In this document: positions 38,417 through 48,038 of the stretch, in pieces | Numbering within the stretch: the stretch's first letter is position 1 | Layout: each line of letters opens with the position of its first letter | Assembly: GCF_014203705.1 (NCBI RefSeq) | Contig: NZ_JACHJR010000001.1 | Location: 4,836,001-4,900,000, forward strand | Length of the DNA stretch: 64,000 nucleotides | Source: Kitasatospora gansuensis | GTDB taxonomy: Bacteria; Actinomycetota; Actinomycetes; Streptomycetales; Streptomycetaceae | Reading direction: 5' to 3' | Translations under genes and position numbers: made by a program | The notes under the pieces: generated by a model | What the model was told of the DNA's origin: nothing | Database searches by the model: none | The model's input: only the letters and a program-made list of their open reading frames with translations

Positions 38417-40158
38417 CAGTACTTACGCTCCATCGGCTGGTAGCGGGTCGTGACGACCGGCTTGTAGTCGAGGCGGATCGAGGTGGTGCCGTCCGCGGCG
38501 ACCTCCTGGTACGCCATGGTGTGCTGCATGAACTTCACGTCGTCACGGGTCGGGAAGTCCTCGCGGTAGTGACCGCCGCGCGACTCCTCGCGGGCGAGCG
38601 CGGAGACGGCCAGCACCTCGGCCAGGTCGAGCAGGTTGCCCAGCTCGACGGCCTCCAGCAGGTCCGTGTTGTAGCGCTGGCCCTTGTCCTGGATCGCGAC
38701 GTTCTTGTACCGCTCGCGCAGCCCCGCGATGTCGGAGACGGCCTGCTTCAGGGTCTCGCCGGTGCGGTAGACCATGGCGTTGGTGTCCATGGTCTCCTGC
38801 AGCTCCTTGCGGATCTGCGCGACCGACTCGGTGCCCTCGGACTCGCGGAGGCCCTCGATGATCGCCACGACCTTCTCGGCCGGGTTCTCGGGGAGCTCGG
38901 TGAAGTCGACCTTCGACGAGTAGTCGGCGGCGGCGATACCGGCCCGCTTGCCGAACACGTTGATGTCGAGCAGCGAGTTGGTGCCCAGGCGGTTGGCGCC
39001 GTGCACCGAGACGCAGGCGACCTCGCCGGCCGCGTAGAGGCCGGGCACCACGTCGGTGTTGTTGCGCAGCACCTCACCCTCGACGTTGGTCGGGATGCCG
39101 CCCATCGCGTAGTGCGCGGTGGGCTGGATCGGGATCGGGTCCGTGTAGGGCTCGATGCCGAGGTAGGTCCGCGCGAACTCGGTGATGTCCGGGAGCTTGG
39201 CGTCCAGCTGCTCCGGCGGAAGGTGCGTCAGGTCCAGGTAGACGTGGTCGCCGTCCGGGCCACAGCCGCGACCCTCGCGGATCTCGGTGTAGATCGCGCG
39301 CGAGCAGACGTCACGGGACGCGAGGTCCTTCATGACCGGGGCGTAGCGCTCCATGAAGCGCTCGCCGTCCTTGTTGCGCAGGATGCCGCCCTCGCCGCGG
39401 GCGCCCTCGGTGAGCAGGATGCCCATCCGCCAGATGCCCGTCGGGTGGAACTGGAAGAACTCCATGTCCTCGAGCGGCAGGCCGCGCCGGTAGACCAGCG
39501 CCTGGCCGTCACCGGTCAGGGTGTGCGCGTTGGAGGTCACCTTGAAGAACTTGCCGGTGCCGCCGGAGGCGAAGACCACCGACTTGGCCTGGAAGACGTG
39601 GATCTCGCCGGTGGCCAGCTCGTAGGCGACGACGCCCGCGGTCTTGCCGTCGTTGATCAGCAGGTCCAGGACGTAGAACTCGTTGAAGAACTCGACGCCG
39701 TGCTTGACGCAGTTCTGGAACAGCGTCTGCAGGATCATGTGACCGGTGCGGTCGGCCGCGTAGCAGGAGCGGCGGACCGCCGCCTCGCCGTGGTTGCGGG
39801 TGTGGCCGCCGAAGCGGCGCTGGTCGATCCGGCCCTGCTCGGTCCGGGAGAAGGGGAGACCCATCTTCTCCAGGTCGAGAACGGCGTCGATCGCCTCCTT
39901 GCACATGATCTCGGCGGCGTCCTGGTCGACCAGGTAGTCACCACCCTTGATCGTGTCGAAGGTGTGCCACTCCCAGTTGTCCTCCTCGACGTTGGCGAGG
40001 GCGGCGCACATGCCGCCCTGCGCCGCGCCGGTGTGGGAGCGGGTCGGGTACAGCTTGGTCAGCACGGCGGTGCGGCTGCGCTGGGTCGACTCGATGGCCG
40101 CGCGCATGCCCGCGCCACCGGCGCCGACGATGACGGTGTCGTACTTGTGAATCTGCAT
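38416..40158 (-). CDS. sdhA: Succinate dehydrogenase flavoprotein subunit
   Basis: A 580-residue catalytic subunit that oxidises succinate to fumarate. The N-terminal GAGGAGMRAA motif binds FAD, and the histidine in RSHTGAAQGGM is the covalent flavin site. The substrate-binding and proton-transfer residues lie in FHPTGIWRMGILLTEGARGEGG and in SVHGANRLGTNSLLD. Length and ends are normal. The gene follows sdhD by 28 bases and overlaps sdhB by one base. Confidence 0.97.
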   Translation of the reverse strand: MQIHKYDTVIVGAGGAGMRAAIESTQRSRTAVLTKLYPTRSHTGAAQGGMCAALANVEEDNWEWHTFDTIKGGDYLVDQDAAEIMCKEAIDAVLDLEKMGLPFSRTEQGRIDQRRFGGHTRNHGEAAVRRSCYAADRTGHMILQTLFQNCVKHGVEFFNEFYVLDLLINDGKTAGVVAYELATGEIHVFQAKSVVFASGGTGKFFKVTSNAHTLTGDGQALVYRRGLPLEDMEFFQFHPTGIWRMGILLTEGARGEGGILRNKDGERFMERYAPVMKDLASRDVCSRAIYTEIREGRGCGPDGDHVYLDLTHLPPEQLDAKLPDITEFARTYLGIEPYTDPIPIQPTAHYAMGGIPTNVEGEVLRNNTDVVPGLYAAGEVACVSVHGANRLGTNSLLDINVFGKRAGIAAADYSSKVDFTELPENPAEKVVAIIEGLRESEGTESVAQIRKELQETMDTNAMVYRTGETLKQAVSDIAGLRERYKNVAIQDKGQRYNTDLLEAVELGNLLDLAEVLAVSALAREESRGGHYREDFPTRDDVKFMQHTMAYQEVAADGTTSIRLDYKPVVTTRYQPMERKY

Positions 40159-40186
40159 GGGGTCTACGTCGCCTCTGGCTGGCCGA

Positions 40187-40678
40187 TTAGATGTTCGGGT
40201 CGAAGGTGAAGATCACCAGGGTGCCGAGCAGGACCGTGAACACGGTCGCGGCGCCCATCAGGGTCTTCAGCCACAGCCTGGTGGAGTCCTTCTCCGCGTA
40301 GTCGTTGATGACCGTGCGCATGCCGTTGCTGCCGTGCAGCATGGCGAGCCACAGCATCAGCAGGTCCCAGCCCTGCCAGAACGGCGAGGCCCAGCGACCC
40401 GCCACGAAGGCGAAGTTGATCTTCGACACGCCGCCGTCGAGCACCAGCATGATCAGCAGGTGACCGAGGATCAGCACGACCAGCAGGACACCCGACAGGC
40501 GCATGAACAGCCAGGCGAGCATCTCGAAGTTGGTGCGGGTACGCCGAGGGGTCTTCTTGGTACGCGCACGCGGGGGCTCGACGACGAAGGCGTCGGCGGG
40601 GTTCCCGGTACCCAGGCCCTGGCCCGTGTGGGCCTGGAGGGAGGGGACCACAAGGGTCTCGTTGGTGTCAGCAGCCAT
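40187..40678 (-). CDS. sdhD: Succinate dehydrogenase membrane anchor subunit
   Basis: A 163-residue hydrophobic anchor with a 45-residue polar N-terminus and three transmembrane helices. RLSGVLLVVLILGHLLIM carries a histidine suited to haem b, and LHGSNGMRTVINDY lies at the quinone-proximal end. With SdhC it binds the SdhAB dimer and quinone. The ATG at 40678 is six bases from the sdhC stop. Confidence 0.93.
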   Translation of the reverse strand: MAADTNETLVVPSLQAHTGQGLGTGNPADAFVVEPPRARTKKTPRRTRTNFEMLAWLFMRLSGVLLVVLILGHLLIMLVLDGGVSKINFAFVAGRWASPFWQGWDLLMLWLAMLHGSNGMRTVINDYAEKDSTRLWLKTLMGAATVFTVLLGTLVIFTFDPNI

Positions 40679-40684
40679 CGTCGA

Positions 40685-41065
40685 TCACTTCCCGAACCAG
40701 GAGAGGAGGGTGTGCTCGAGGATCGGGTAGAAGGCGCCCGCCATCAGCACGACCCAGATACCGACGACGGTCCACAGCATCTGCTTCTGCAGGCGCGGAC
40801 CCCTCGACCAGAAGTCCACCGCGATGACCCGGAGGCCGTTCAGGGCGTGGAACAGGATGGCGGCGGTGAGGCCGTACTCCATCAGGTTCACGGGCCAGGT
40901 CTTGTACGTCGCGATGACGGTGTCGTACGACTCGGGTGACACCCGCACGAGAGCGGTGTCGAGAACATGGGCGAACAGGAAGAAGAAAATGAGGACGCCG
41001 GTGACTCGATGAGCCACCCAGCTCCACATGCCTTCCCGGCCGCGGTACAGCGTTCCAGCCGGCAC
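40685..41065 (-). CDS. sdhC: Succinate dehydrogenase cytochrome b556 subunit
   Basis: A 126-residue anchor with three transmembrane helices. WSWVAHRVTGVLIFFFLFAH contains the HR.TG signature and a second histidine for haem coordination. The start is a GTG at 41065, with GGAGGG six bases upstream. It is the first gene of sdhCDAB; its promoter must lie in 41066-41356. Confidence 0.94.
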   Translation of the reverse strand: MPAGTLYRGREGMWSWVAHRVTGVLIFFFLFAHVLDTALVRVSPESYDTVIATYKTWPVNLMEYGLTAAILFHALNGLRVIAVDFWSRGPRLQKQMLWTVVGIWVVLMAGAFYPILEHTLLSWFGK

Positions 41066-41356
41066 GGAAAACCCTCCGGAAGCGATTGGGGGCTCGGCCG
41101 GCTTCGGTGTCGGTCAGCCCGGCCGGTACGGTCCTCCGGCCGCCAGCATCCTATCGACGCGCTGTGGCGAACCGCCTCCGGGGGTGTCAGGTGTGATCAA
41201 ACAGGCACGCACGGCCTAATCGACCCCTCGAATGTGACGCTCAGTGACGAACTTTCCGCGCTGCGGTGGCCGACTCTGACGCCGGATCAGCCCCTGGGAG
41301 CCGTTCGGCGGGAAGACCGGCCACCGCACTCACCCTGACGGATGAAATCCCGCGAC
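41066..41356. other. sdh promoter region, non-coding
   Basis: These 291 bases separate sdhC from the AhpD-like gene, both leftward. On the minus strand TAGGAT (41148-41153) is the best -10 candidate and would give an sdhC leader of roughly 75 bases; no good -35 accompanies it. TGACGCCGGATCA at 41277-41289 resembles the gene-end hairpins seen elsewhere. No gene is evident. Confidence 0.4.
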
Positions 41357-41899
41357 TCAGTCCCGGGTCGCGACGTAGCCCCGGGCGACCAGGGCCGCGC
41401 CGATCTCGTCGTAGTCGGCCGGGTCCGCCGGGAGGATCGCGTCGAGGCCGTCGACGTAGCGGTTGAACATGCAGAACGCCGCCGCGATCAGCACCGCGTC
41501 GTGGATCGCCTCGTCGTCCGCGCCGGCCGCCCGGGCCGCCGCGACGTCCTGCTCGGTGACGTTCCGGGCGTCGCCCTGGACCTTGGCGGCGATCGCCAGC
41601 AGCGCCCGGGTCCGCTCGTCGATCGGTGCGGTGGCCGGGTCCTTCTTGACGGCGTCGACCAACTCGTAGTCCCCGCCCAGGGCGTGGGCGGCCGCCGCGC
41701 TGTGCGAACCGGTGCAGTAGCGGGTCCGGTTGAGGTCGGACACGTAGGCGGCGATCAGCTCCCGCTCGCCCACGCTGAGCGGGGAGTCGCCCCGGAGCAG
41801 CTGCTGGGCGAGCTCGTTGAGCTTGCGGCCGGAGGCGGGCTTGCTGGCCATCAGGCCACGGATGCCCGGGGTCTGGCCCGGGATCGCGATGTGCGGCAT
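41357..41899 (-). CDS. Carboxymuconolactone decarboxylase / AhpD-like protein
   Basis: A 180-residue member of the AhpD/CMD fold (peroxidase-related enzyme type). The active-site helix reads T59-R-Y-C62-T-G-S-H66, preceded by a run with Glu45 and Glu47. Classical AhpD has Cys-x-x-Cys-x3-His; here the first cysteine is Thr59, so disulfide-based peroxidase chemistry in the usual form is not possible. It may be a single-cysteine antioxidant or another CMD-like enzyme. The ATG is at 41899. It lies 23 bases downstream of the secreted SGNH-like gene on the same strand. Confidence 0.8.
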   Translation of the reverse strand: MPHIAIPGQTPGIRGLMASKPASGRKLNELAQQLLRGDSPLSVGERELIAAYVSDLNRTRYCTGSHSAAAAHALGGDYELVDAVKKDPATAPIDERTRALLAIAAKVQGDARNVTEQDVAAARAAGADDEAIHDAVLIAAAFCMFNRYVDGLDAILPADPADYDEIGAALVARGYVATRD

Positions 41900-41921
41900 G
41901 GGATCGGTTCTCCTCCGACGG

Positions 41922-42926
41922 TCAGTTGTTGAACCACGGGGTGGTGGTCGGGTCGGTGCTGAACTGGTTGAGCATCAGGTTGGCCACCTTCTGCTCGCCG
42001 GTGGGCCCGGGGTGCACCCGGTCGCTCTCCAGGTCGGAGCACAGCCACTCCAGGCCGTCGCTGCGTCCCGGAACGCCGCCGGCCACGCCGTCCGAGCCCA
42101 GGCCGTCCGCCCACATGTACGGCCCCCAGGAGAGCCAGGGCGCGACGCCGCCGGTCCCGTACGACAGGGTGGTGTCGCCGTTGATCTGGTCCTGGATCAG
42201 CTTCTTGACCGCGAAGCCCTGCTGGTAGGCGCCCGCGCTGCGGAGCGGGTTGTAGGTGTAGATCCGGCTGGCCAGGTAACCGACGGCCAGGTTCGGGTAC
42301 TTGGCCCGGCCGTTCCGGACGATGTTGGCCAGCGCGTTCCGCAGGTTGTCCGCCCCGGCCGGGAAGGCGCCGAGGTTGTCGCCGACGAACTGCTCCTTCA
42401 GCCAGACCGCCTGCACCTGGGTGGCCGTCACGCCGGCGGCGGAGAGCCGGGTGGCGAGCACCGACCAGGTCGCGTCGGCCGGGTTCGCCCAGCTGGAGGC
42501 GTCCTTGCCGCCCTGGGCGCCGTCGACCAGCACCAGGTGGGAGTTGAGGTTGGCGTACCCGGCGGTGGTCTGGATGAACTTCTGGAACTCCTGGGTGGTG
42601 TTGGACATGCCGATCGAGATCAGCACCACCTTTCCGTTCACCAGGTCGACCTGGCCGGCCGCGTTCCGCGGCAGCACCTGGTTCTGCGCGAGGTTCACCC
42701 CGGCCGAATTGTGCGCGCTGGGGCGGGAGTTGCTGCCGCCCGGGTACAGGCCGCCCATCACGCCCTGGTAGCTGCCGGTGCCCAGGTCGTTCAGCGGCAC
42801 CAGGCCGCTGTGGGTGTACGTGCAGTCCGTCGGCGGGGCGGCCGGGGCCGGCTGCGGGACGAGGGCCACGGCCAGGGCGGTGGCGGCGGTGGTCAGGGTG
42901 GCGGTCACGGTACGTCGGAAGCCCAC
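41922..42926 (-). CDS. Secreted SGNH/sialate-esterase-like hydrolase, putative
   Basis: A 334-residue exported protein with a signal peptide (about residues 1-29, APAA cleavage). ISIGMSNTTQEF places a serine in a block-I-like site, and SDRVHPGPTGEQ provides the Asp-x-x-His typical of SGNH and SASA-type esterases. Both are suggestive rather than conclusive. The start is a GTG at 42926 with GAGGAACC upstream. No substrate can be named; carbohydrate ester hydrolysis is a reasonable guess. Confidence 0.65.
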   Translation of the reverse strand: MGFRRTVTATLTTAATALAVALVPQPAPAAPPTDCTYTHSGLVPLNDLGTGSYQGVMGGLYPGGSNSRPSAHNSAGVNLAQNQVLPRNAAGQVDLVNGKVVLISIGMSNTTQEFQKFIQTTAGYANLNSHLVLVDGAQGGKDASSWANPADATWSVLATRLSAAGVTATQVQAVWLKEQFVGDNLGAFPAGADNLRNALANIVRNGRAKYPNLAVGYLASRIYTYNPLRSAGAYQQGFAVKKLIQDQINGDTTLSYGTGGVAPWLSWGPYMWADGLGSDGVAGGVPGRSDGLEWLCSDLESDRVHPGPTGEQKVANLMLNQFSTDPTTTPWFNN

Positions 42927-43015
42927 GGTTCCTCTTCATGGTCGGGGATATCCCGGGTCATCCTGGTGGCGTGCCGATCGGCCGGACCTCTTCCAAATTG
43001 CCGTCAACTCACGCT

Positions 43016-43041
43016 GGAAAACCGCCACTTCGAGGTTTTCC
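43016..43041. promoter_or_regulatory. Inverted repeat upstream of MFS transporter
   Basis: GGAAAACC (43016-43023) and GGTTTTCC (43034-43041) are exact inverted copies spaced by 10 bases in the divergent gap between the secreted hydrolase and the MFS gene. The AT-rich arms stand out in this GC-rich DNA. They could be an operator controlling either gene. Confidence 0.4.
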
Positions 43042-43141
43042 GGAGATCGGCACGATGGAAGAAGCCGGGCTCCGCCGAGGCCCCCGACTGTGTTCCCCGG
43101 CCGCCCGGCCCAACCGTCGCAGACACCCTCGGGAGCACCTC

Positions 43142-44461
43142 ATGCCACACCGACCGGACCATCGCTCGGTCTCCGCCACCGTGGTGGGCAACTTCGTCGA
43201 GGCCTTCGACTGGCTGGCGTACGGACTCTTCGCCCCGCTCTTCGCGGTCCGGTTCTTCCCGTCCGCCAACCCGGTCACCGCGCTGCTCGGGGCGTTCGCG
43301 GTGCTCGGCATCGGGGTGCTGGCCCGGCCGCTGGGCGGCGTGCTGCTCGGGCGCTTCGCCGACCGCCGGGGCCGCCGTCCGGCGCTGATGCTGTCGATCG
43401 GTCTGATGACCGGCGGGTCGGTGCTGATCGGCGTCGCCCCGACGTACCAGCAGGTCGGGATGGTCGCGCCGGCCGTCCTGCTGCTCGGCCGGGTCGCCCA
43501 GGGCGTCTCGCACGGCGGCGAGTGGCCGAGCGCGGTCGCCTACCTGATGGAGCTGGCGCCCCGGCAGCGGCGCTGCTTCTACGGGAGCCTGTTCGCGCTC
43601 AGCACGGTGGCCGGCGCGTTCACCGCCTCGCTGCTGGGCGGCGGGCTGACTGCGGCGCTCGGCGCCGGGGCGATGGCCGACTGGGGCTGGCGGGTGCCGT
43701 TCCTGGTCGGCGGGGTGTTCGGGCTGGTCCTGCTGCTGCTCCGGAACCGCCTCACCGAGACCGAGGTGTTCCGCCGGGAGGTGCTCGGCCACGCGGCGCG
43801 CGGTTCGTTGCGGCTGCTGTTCGGCGGTCACCGGCGCCGGGTGCTGCGCTCGGTGCTGTTCGTCGCGGGCGTGGGCGCGGTGGGCAACACCTGGACCGCC
43901 GTGATCCCGGCGATGGGCCAGCGGCTCGCCGCGCCGGGCACGATGTACTGGGTGGTGGTCTGCGTCACCGGCACGATGATGCTGGCGGCGGTGCCGCTCG
44001 GGCTGCTCGCGGACCGGATCGGCGCGGTGCGGCTGCTGGTCGGGGCCAGCTGCGGCTTCGCGGTGGCCGGCTCCTGGACCTACCTGCACCTGACCGGCGG
44101 GTTCCTCAGCCTGGTGCTCACCTACGGCAGCGGCCTGGTCTACCTGATGTGCGTCACCACGGTGCTGCCCAAGATCCTCTCCGAGTCGTTCCCCCCGGAG
44201 GTCAGGGCGCTGGGCATCGGTCTGCCGTACGCCCTGACGACGGCGCTGCTCGGCGCGGCCGGACCGGCCTCGGCGACCTGGCTGGCCGAGCGCGGAGCCT
44301 CCGGCTGGTTCGTCGGGGGCATGGCGGTGGCAGTCCTGCTGGCCCTGCCGGCCGCCGCGTCGGCCGGGGCCGGGCAGCCGCCGGCCGGCCCCCCGGAGAT
44401 CCGGGGAGCCGAGCCGGGCGACGGTGCCGTGCTGCCGCTGCGGGCCCGGTCGACGGCCTGA
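43142..44461 (+). CDS. MFS transporter, metabolite:H+ symporter type
   Basis: A 439-residue transporter with 12 predicted helices. The first cytoplasmic loop motif GRFADRRGRRPALM and the following RVAQGVSHGGEWP are hallmarks of the metabolite:H+ symporter (ProP/ShiA/KgtP-like) group, as is FVEAFDWLAYGLFAPLF at the N-terminus. The substrate is probably a small organic acid or osmolyte and cannot be narrowed. The ATG at 43142 has GGAG upstream. It converges with the UraD-like gene. Confidence 0.9.
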   Translation: MPHRPDHRSVSATVVGNFVEAFDWLAYGLFAPLFAVRFFPSANPVTALLGAFAVLGIGVLARPLGGVLLGRFADRRGRRPALMLSIGLMTGGSVLIGVAPTYQQVGMVAPAVLLLGRVAQGVSHGGEWPSAVAYLMELAPRQRRCFYGSLFALSTVAGAFTASLLGGGLTAALGAGAMADWGWRVPFLVGGVFGLVLLLLRNRLTETEVFRREVLGHAARGSLRLLFGGHRRRVLRSVLFVAGVGAVGNTWTAVIPAMGQRLAAPGTMYWVVVCVTGTMMLAAVPLGLLADRIGAVRLLVGASCGFAVAGSWTYLHLTGGFLSLVLTYGSGLVYLMCVTTVLPKILSESFPPEVRALGIGLPYALTTALLGAAGPASATWLAERGASGWFVGGMAVAVLLALPAAASAGAGQPPAGPPEIRGAEPGDGAVLPLRARSTA

Positions 44462-44475
44462 GGCCGCCGGTCAGG
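44457..44475. terminator. Hairpin joining two convergent stop codons
   Basis: CCTGA (44457-44461) pairs with TCAGG (44471-44475) over nine bases. The arms contain the MFS stop and the UraD-like stop. It is short and weak. Confidence 0.35.
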
Positions 44476-44977
44476 TGCCCGTCCGGGTGGCGGTGGCCGA
44501 GGCGACCAGGTGCTCCAGCCGGGTCAGCGCGATCCGGCGGAGCTCGTCGGCCGCGATCAGCCGCTCCTCGTCCGGGTCGTTGGCCAGCCTGGTGCGGACG
44601 GACGTGAGCACGGTGTCGAGCATCTCCTCCGGTTCGATCCCGTCCAGGCAGACCACGAAGACGTGGCCGAACCGCGCCTCGTACGCGGCATGGGCGGCCC
44701 GCAGCGCGGTGTGCGCCGCCTGGCTGCCGGGTGCGCGCATGCCGAGCAGCGGCTGCGGCATCCAGCTCTCGTCGGCCAGCGCCTCAGCCAGATCGGCCGG
44801 GCGCAGGTCGTAGGAAGCCTCGCTGGCGGCGGCCAACAGGGACTCTATGTCGGGGTAGGGGCGGTGGGCGGTCAGCCGAAGCGCCCAGCGATGACTGCCG
44901 CAGCAGGCCAGCAGGGCCTCCTCGGCAGCGCCGGGGTCGGCCTCGTTGAAACGGTGAAGCCCGAGCAGGGACGGCAC
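44471..44977 (-). CDS. OHCU decarboxylase (UraD)-like protein
   Basis: A 168-residue helical protein that aligns by eye with 2-oxo-4-hydroxy-4-carboxy-5-ureidoimidazoline decarboxylase: RFNEADPGAAEEALLACCGS at the N-terminus, AHAAYEARFGHVFVVCLDG, and RTRLANDPDEERLIAADELRRIALTRLE (cited in parts). The catalytic HPR(I/L)G motif expected after EALA reads ESWMP instead, and the usual E-Q before the AAYE helix is absent, so urate-pathway decarboxylase activity is doubtful. The start is unclear: GTG 44977 is the only canonical codon, but GAGGAGG lies five bases before an in-frame CTG at 45022 that would add 15 plausible residues. Confidence 0.7.
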   Translation of the reverse strand: MPSLLGLHRFNEADPGAAEEALLACCGSHRWALRLTAHRPYPDIESLLAAASEASYDLRPADLAEALADESWMPQPLLGMRAPGSQAAHTALRAAHAAYEARFGHVFVVCLDGIEPEEMLDTVLTSVRTRLANDPDEERLIAADELRRIALTRLEHLVASATATRTGT

Positions 44978-45289
44978 CAGCAGCGGCAGGTCGAACCGTT
45001 GCGGCGGGATGTCACTGGACAGCGGGTCCTCCTCGTGAGGGCGGGAAGGGGAGATGCTCCAGAGACGAAACGTAGGTGGTCAGCGGTTGCGCGGAGGACC
45101 GATCGGCCGGGCCCGGGACCAGGCATCTTGTGGACCGCCCAGGCAGCGGCACCACGGTAGTTGAGGGTTCGTCAGTTGAGGAAGGGTCACGCCGAATTCA
45201 CTCGATCGAGCTATCAAGTCGTGACGTTGTCATGTTCGTTGAGATGGCGCTGCGTCGGGGCGGCCGCCCGCCCCGACGACGGAGCGTGG
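44978..45289. other. Non-coding region between UraD-like and SDR genes
   Basis: A 312-base gap on the leftward strand. It includes a possible CTG-started N-terminal extension of the UraD-like gene (to 45022), two AGTTGAGG direct repeats (45159-45166 and 45174-45181), an AT-richer stretch around 45195-45245 that may hold a promoter, and the SDR terminator at 45253-45278. Confidence 0.5.
45253..45278 (-). terminator. Terminator after SDR gene
   Basis: A perfect 11-bp stem (45253-45263 and 45268-45278) with a four-base loop lies 12 bases beyond the stop of the leftward SDR gene. Confidence 0.8.
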
Positions 45290-46030
45290 TCAGCCCCGGT
45301 GCACCTTGTGGTTGGCCGCCTGCGCACGCGGCCGGACCACCAGTAGGTCGATGTTGACGTGCGGCGGCCGGGTGACCGCCCAGGAGACGGTGTCGGCGAC
45401 GTCCTCGGAGGTGAGCGGCTCGGCCACGCCCGCGTAGACCGCCGCCGCCTTCTCCTCGTCCCCCCGGAAGCGGGTGACCGCGAAGCCCTCGGACTTCACC
45501 ATGCCGGGGGCGATCTCGATCACCCGGATCGGCTCGCCGCACAGCTCCAGCCGGAGGGTCCCCGCGATGGTGTGCGCGGCGGCCTTGGCCGCCACGTACC
45601 CGCCGCCGCCCTCGTACGTGGCCAGCGCGGCGGTCGAGCTGAGCACCAGCACGGTGCCGTCGCCGCTCGCCCGCAGAGCCGGCAGCAGGGCCTGGGTGAC
45701 GTGCAGCACGCCGAGCACGTTCACCTGGTACATCGCCAGCCAGTCGGCCGGGTCGCCGGTCTCGACGGACTCCGCGCCGATCGCGCCGCCCGCGTTGTTC
45801 ACCAGCACGTCGACCGGGCCGACCTCGGCGGCGAACGCGTCCACCGCGGCCCGGTCGGTCACGTCCACGGTGTAGGCCCGGCCGCCGATCTCCTTCGCCA
45901 GCGCCTCGATCCGCTCGGTCCGGCGGGCCGTGACCACCACCTCGAAGCCGTCCGCGGCCAGCCGCCGGGCCGTCGCCGCACCGATGCCGCTGCTGGCACC
46001 GGTGACCACGGCCACCTTCCGCTCGGTCAT
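45290..46030 (-). CDS. SDR family oxidoreductase
   Basis: A 246-residue classical short-chain dehydrogenase/reductase. The cofactor motif TGASSGIG is at residues 10-17, NNAGG near 78-82, the catalytic serine near 131-132, and Tyr145-x3-Lys149 in GGYVAAKAA. The ARRTER stretch after strand 2 favours NADPH. GGGGAGTGG precedes the ATG at 46030. The substrate is unknown. It diverges from the mutase gene over 201 bases. Confidence 0.92.
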   Translation of the reverse strand: MTERKVAVVTGASSGIGAATARRLAADGFEVVVTARRTERIEALAKEIGGRAYTVDVTDRAAVDAFAAEVGPVDVLVNNAGGAIGAESVETGDPADWLAMYQVNVLGVLHVTQALLPALRASGDGTVLVLSSTAALATYEGGGGYVAAKAAAHTIAGTLRLELCGEPIRVIEIAPGMVKSEGFAVTRFRGDEEKAAAVYAGVAEPLTSEDVADTVSWAVTRPPHVNIDLLVVRPRAQAANHKVHRG

Positions 46031-46231
46031 TTCCACTCCCCAGGTTCGTCCGGTCGTTGGCACCGATCATCGCAGGGAGTGTCCGGCGGACGGGGTACGG
46101 ACCGCTCTGTGAGCAAGGTCCCAGCCGTGGCCTCTGTCTGTTCCCGGTCACGCCCGACTACATTGCGTAGCTCCAGCTGAGTGTTCATCAGCGTTAACTT
46201 CCCGCATCCCTCATCCTGCGGAGGAACCCCC

Positions 46232-47821
<1,590 letters not shown>

Positions 47822-47852
47822 GCGGACGTCAGTCCGATTGTCTGTCGGGGTC

Positions 47853-47875
47853 CGGGGCGCGCGCTCCGGGCCCCG
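47853..47875 (+). terminator. Weak hairpin after mutase gene
   Basis: CGGGGC (47853-47858) pairs with GCCCCG (47870-47875) across 11 bases, 31 bases past the stop. It is a marginal terminator candidate. Confidence 0.35.
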
Positions 47876-48025
47876 CGCCGTGTCCTGCTCCCGAACCGCT
47901 CGTTGCACAGGTCAGCGAGCACGGGAAGGCGGACGAAACGGTATGTCATACCCAGCTGCGGGGCCGGTATGCACCCATCCGGGGACCACTTCGGCGGAAG
48001 TCGGGCCAAAACCCCACCACCGGCC

Positions 48026-48031
48026 TAGTCT
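48026..48031 (+). promoter_or_regulatory. -10 element TAGTCT for leaderless M20 gene
   Basis: TAGTCT ends seven bases before the GTG at 48039. This spacing implies that transcription starts at the start codon. No clear -35 is visible. Confidence 0.5.
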
Positions 48032-48038
48032 TGTTGAG

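Noticed and set aside
45199..45245. AT-richer stretch considered as a tRNA or small RNA remnant
   Set aside because: No cloverleaf or stable long stem could be drawn; it looks like ordinary promoter DNA.
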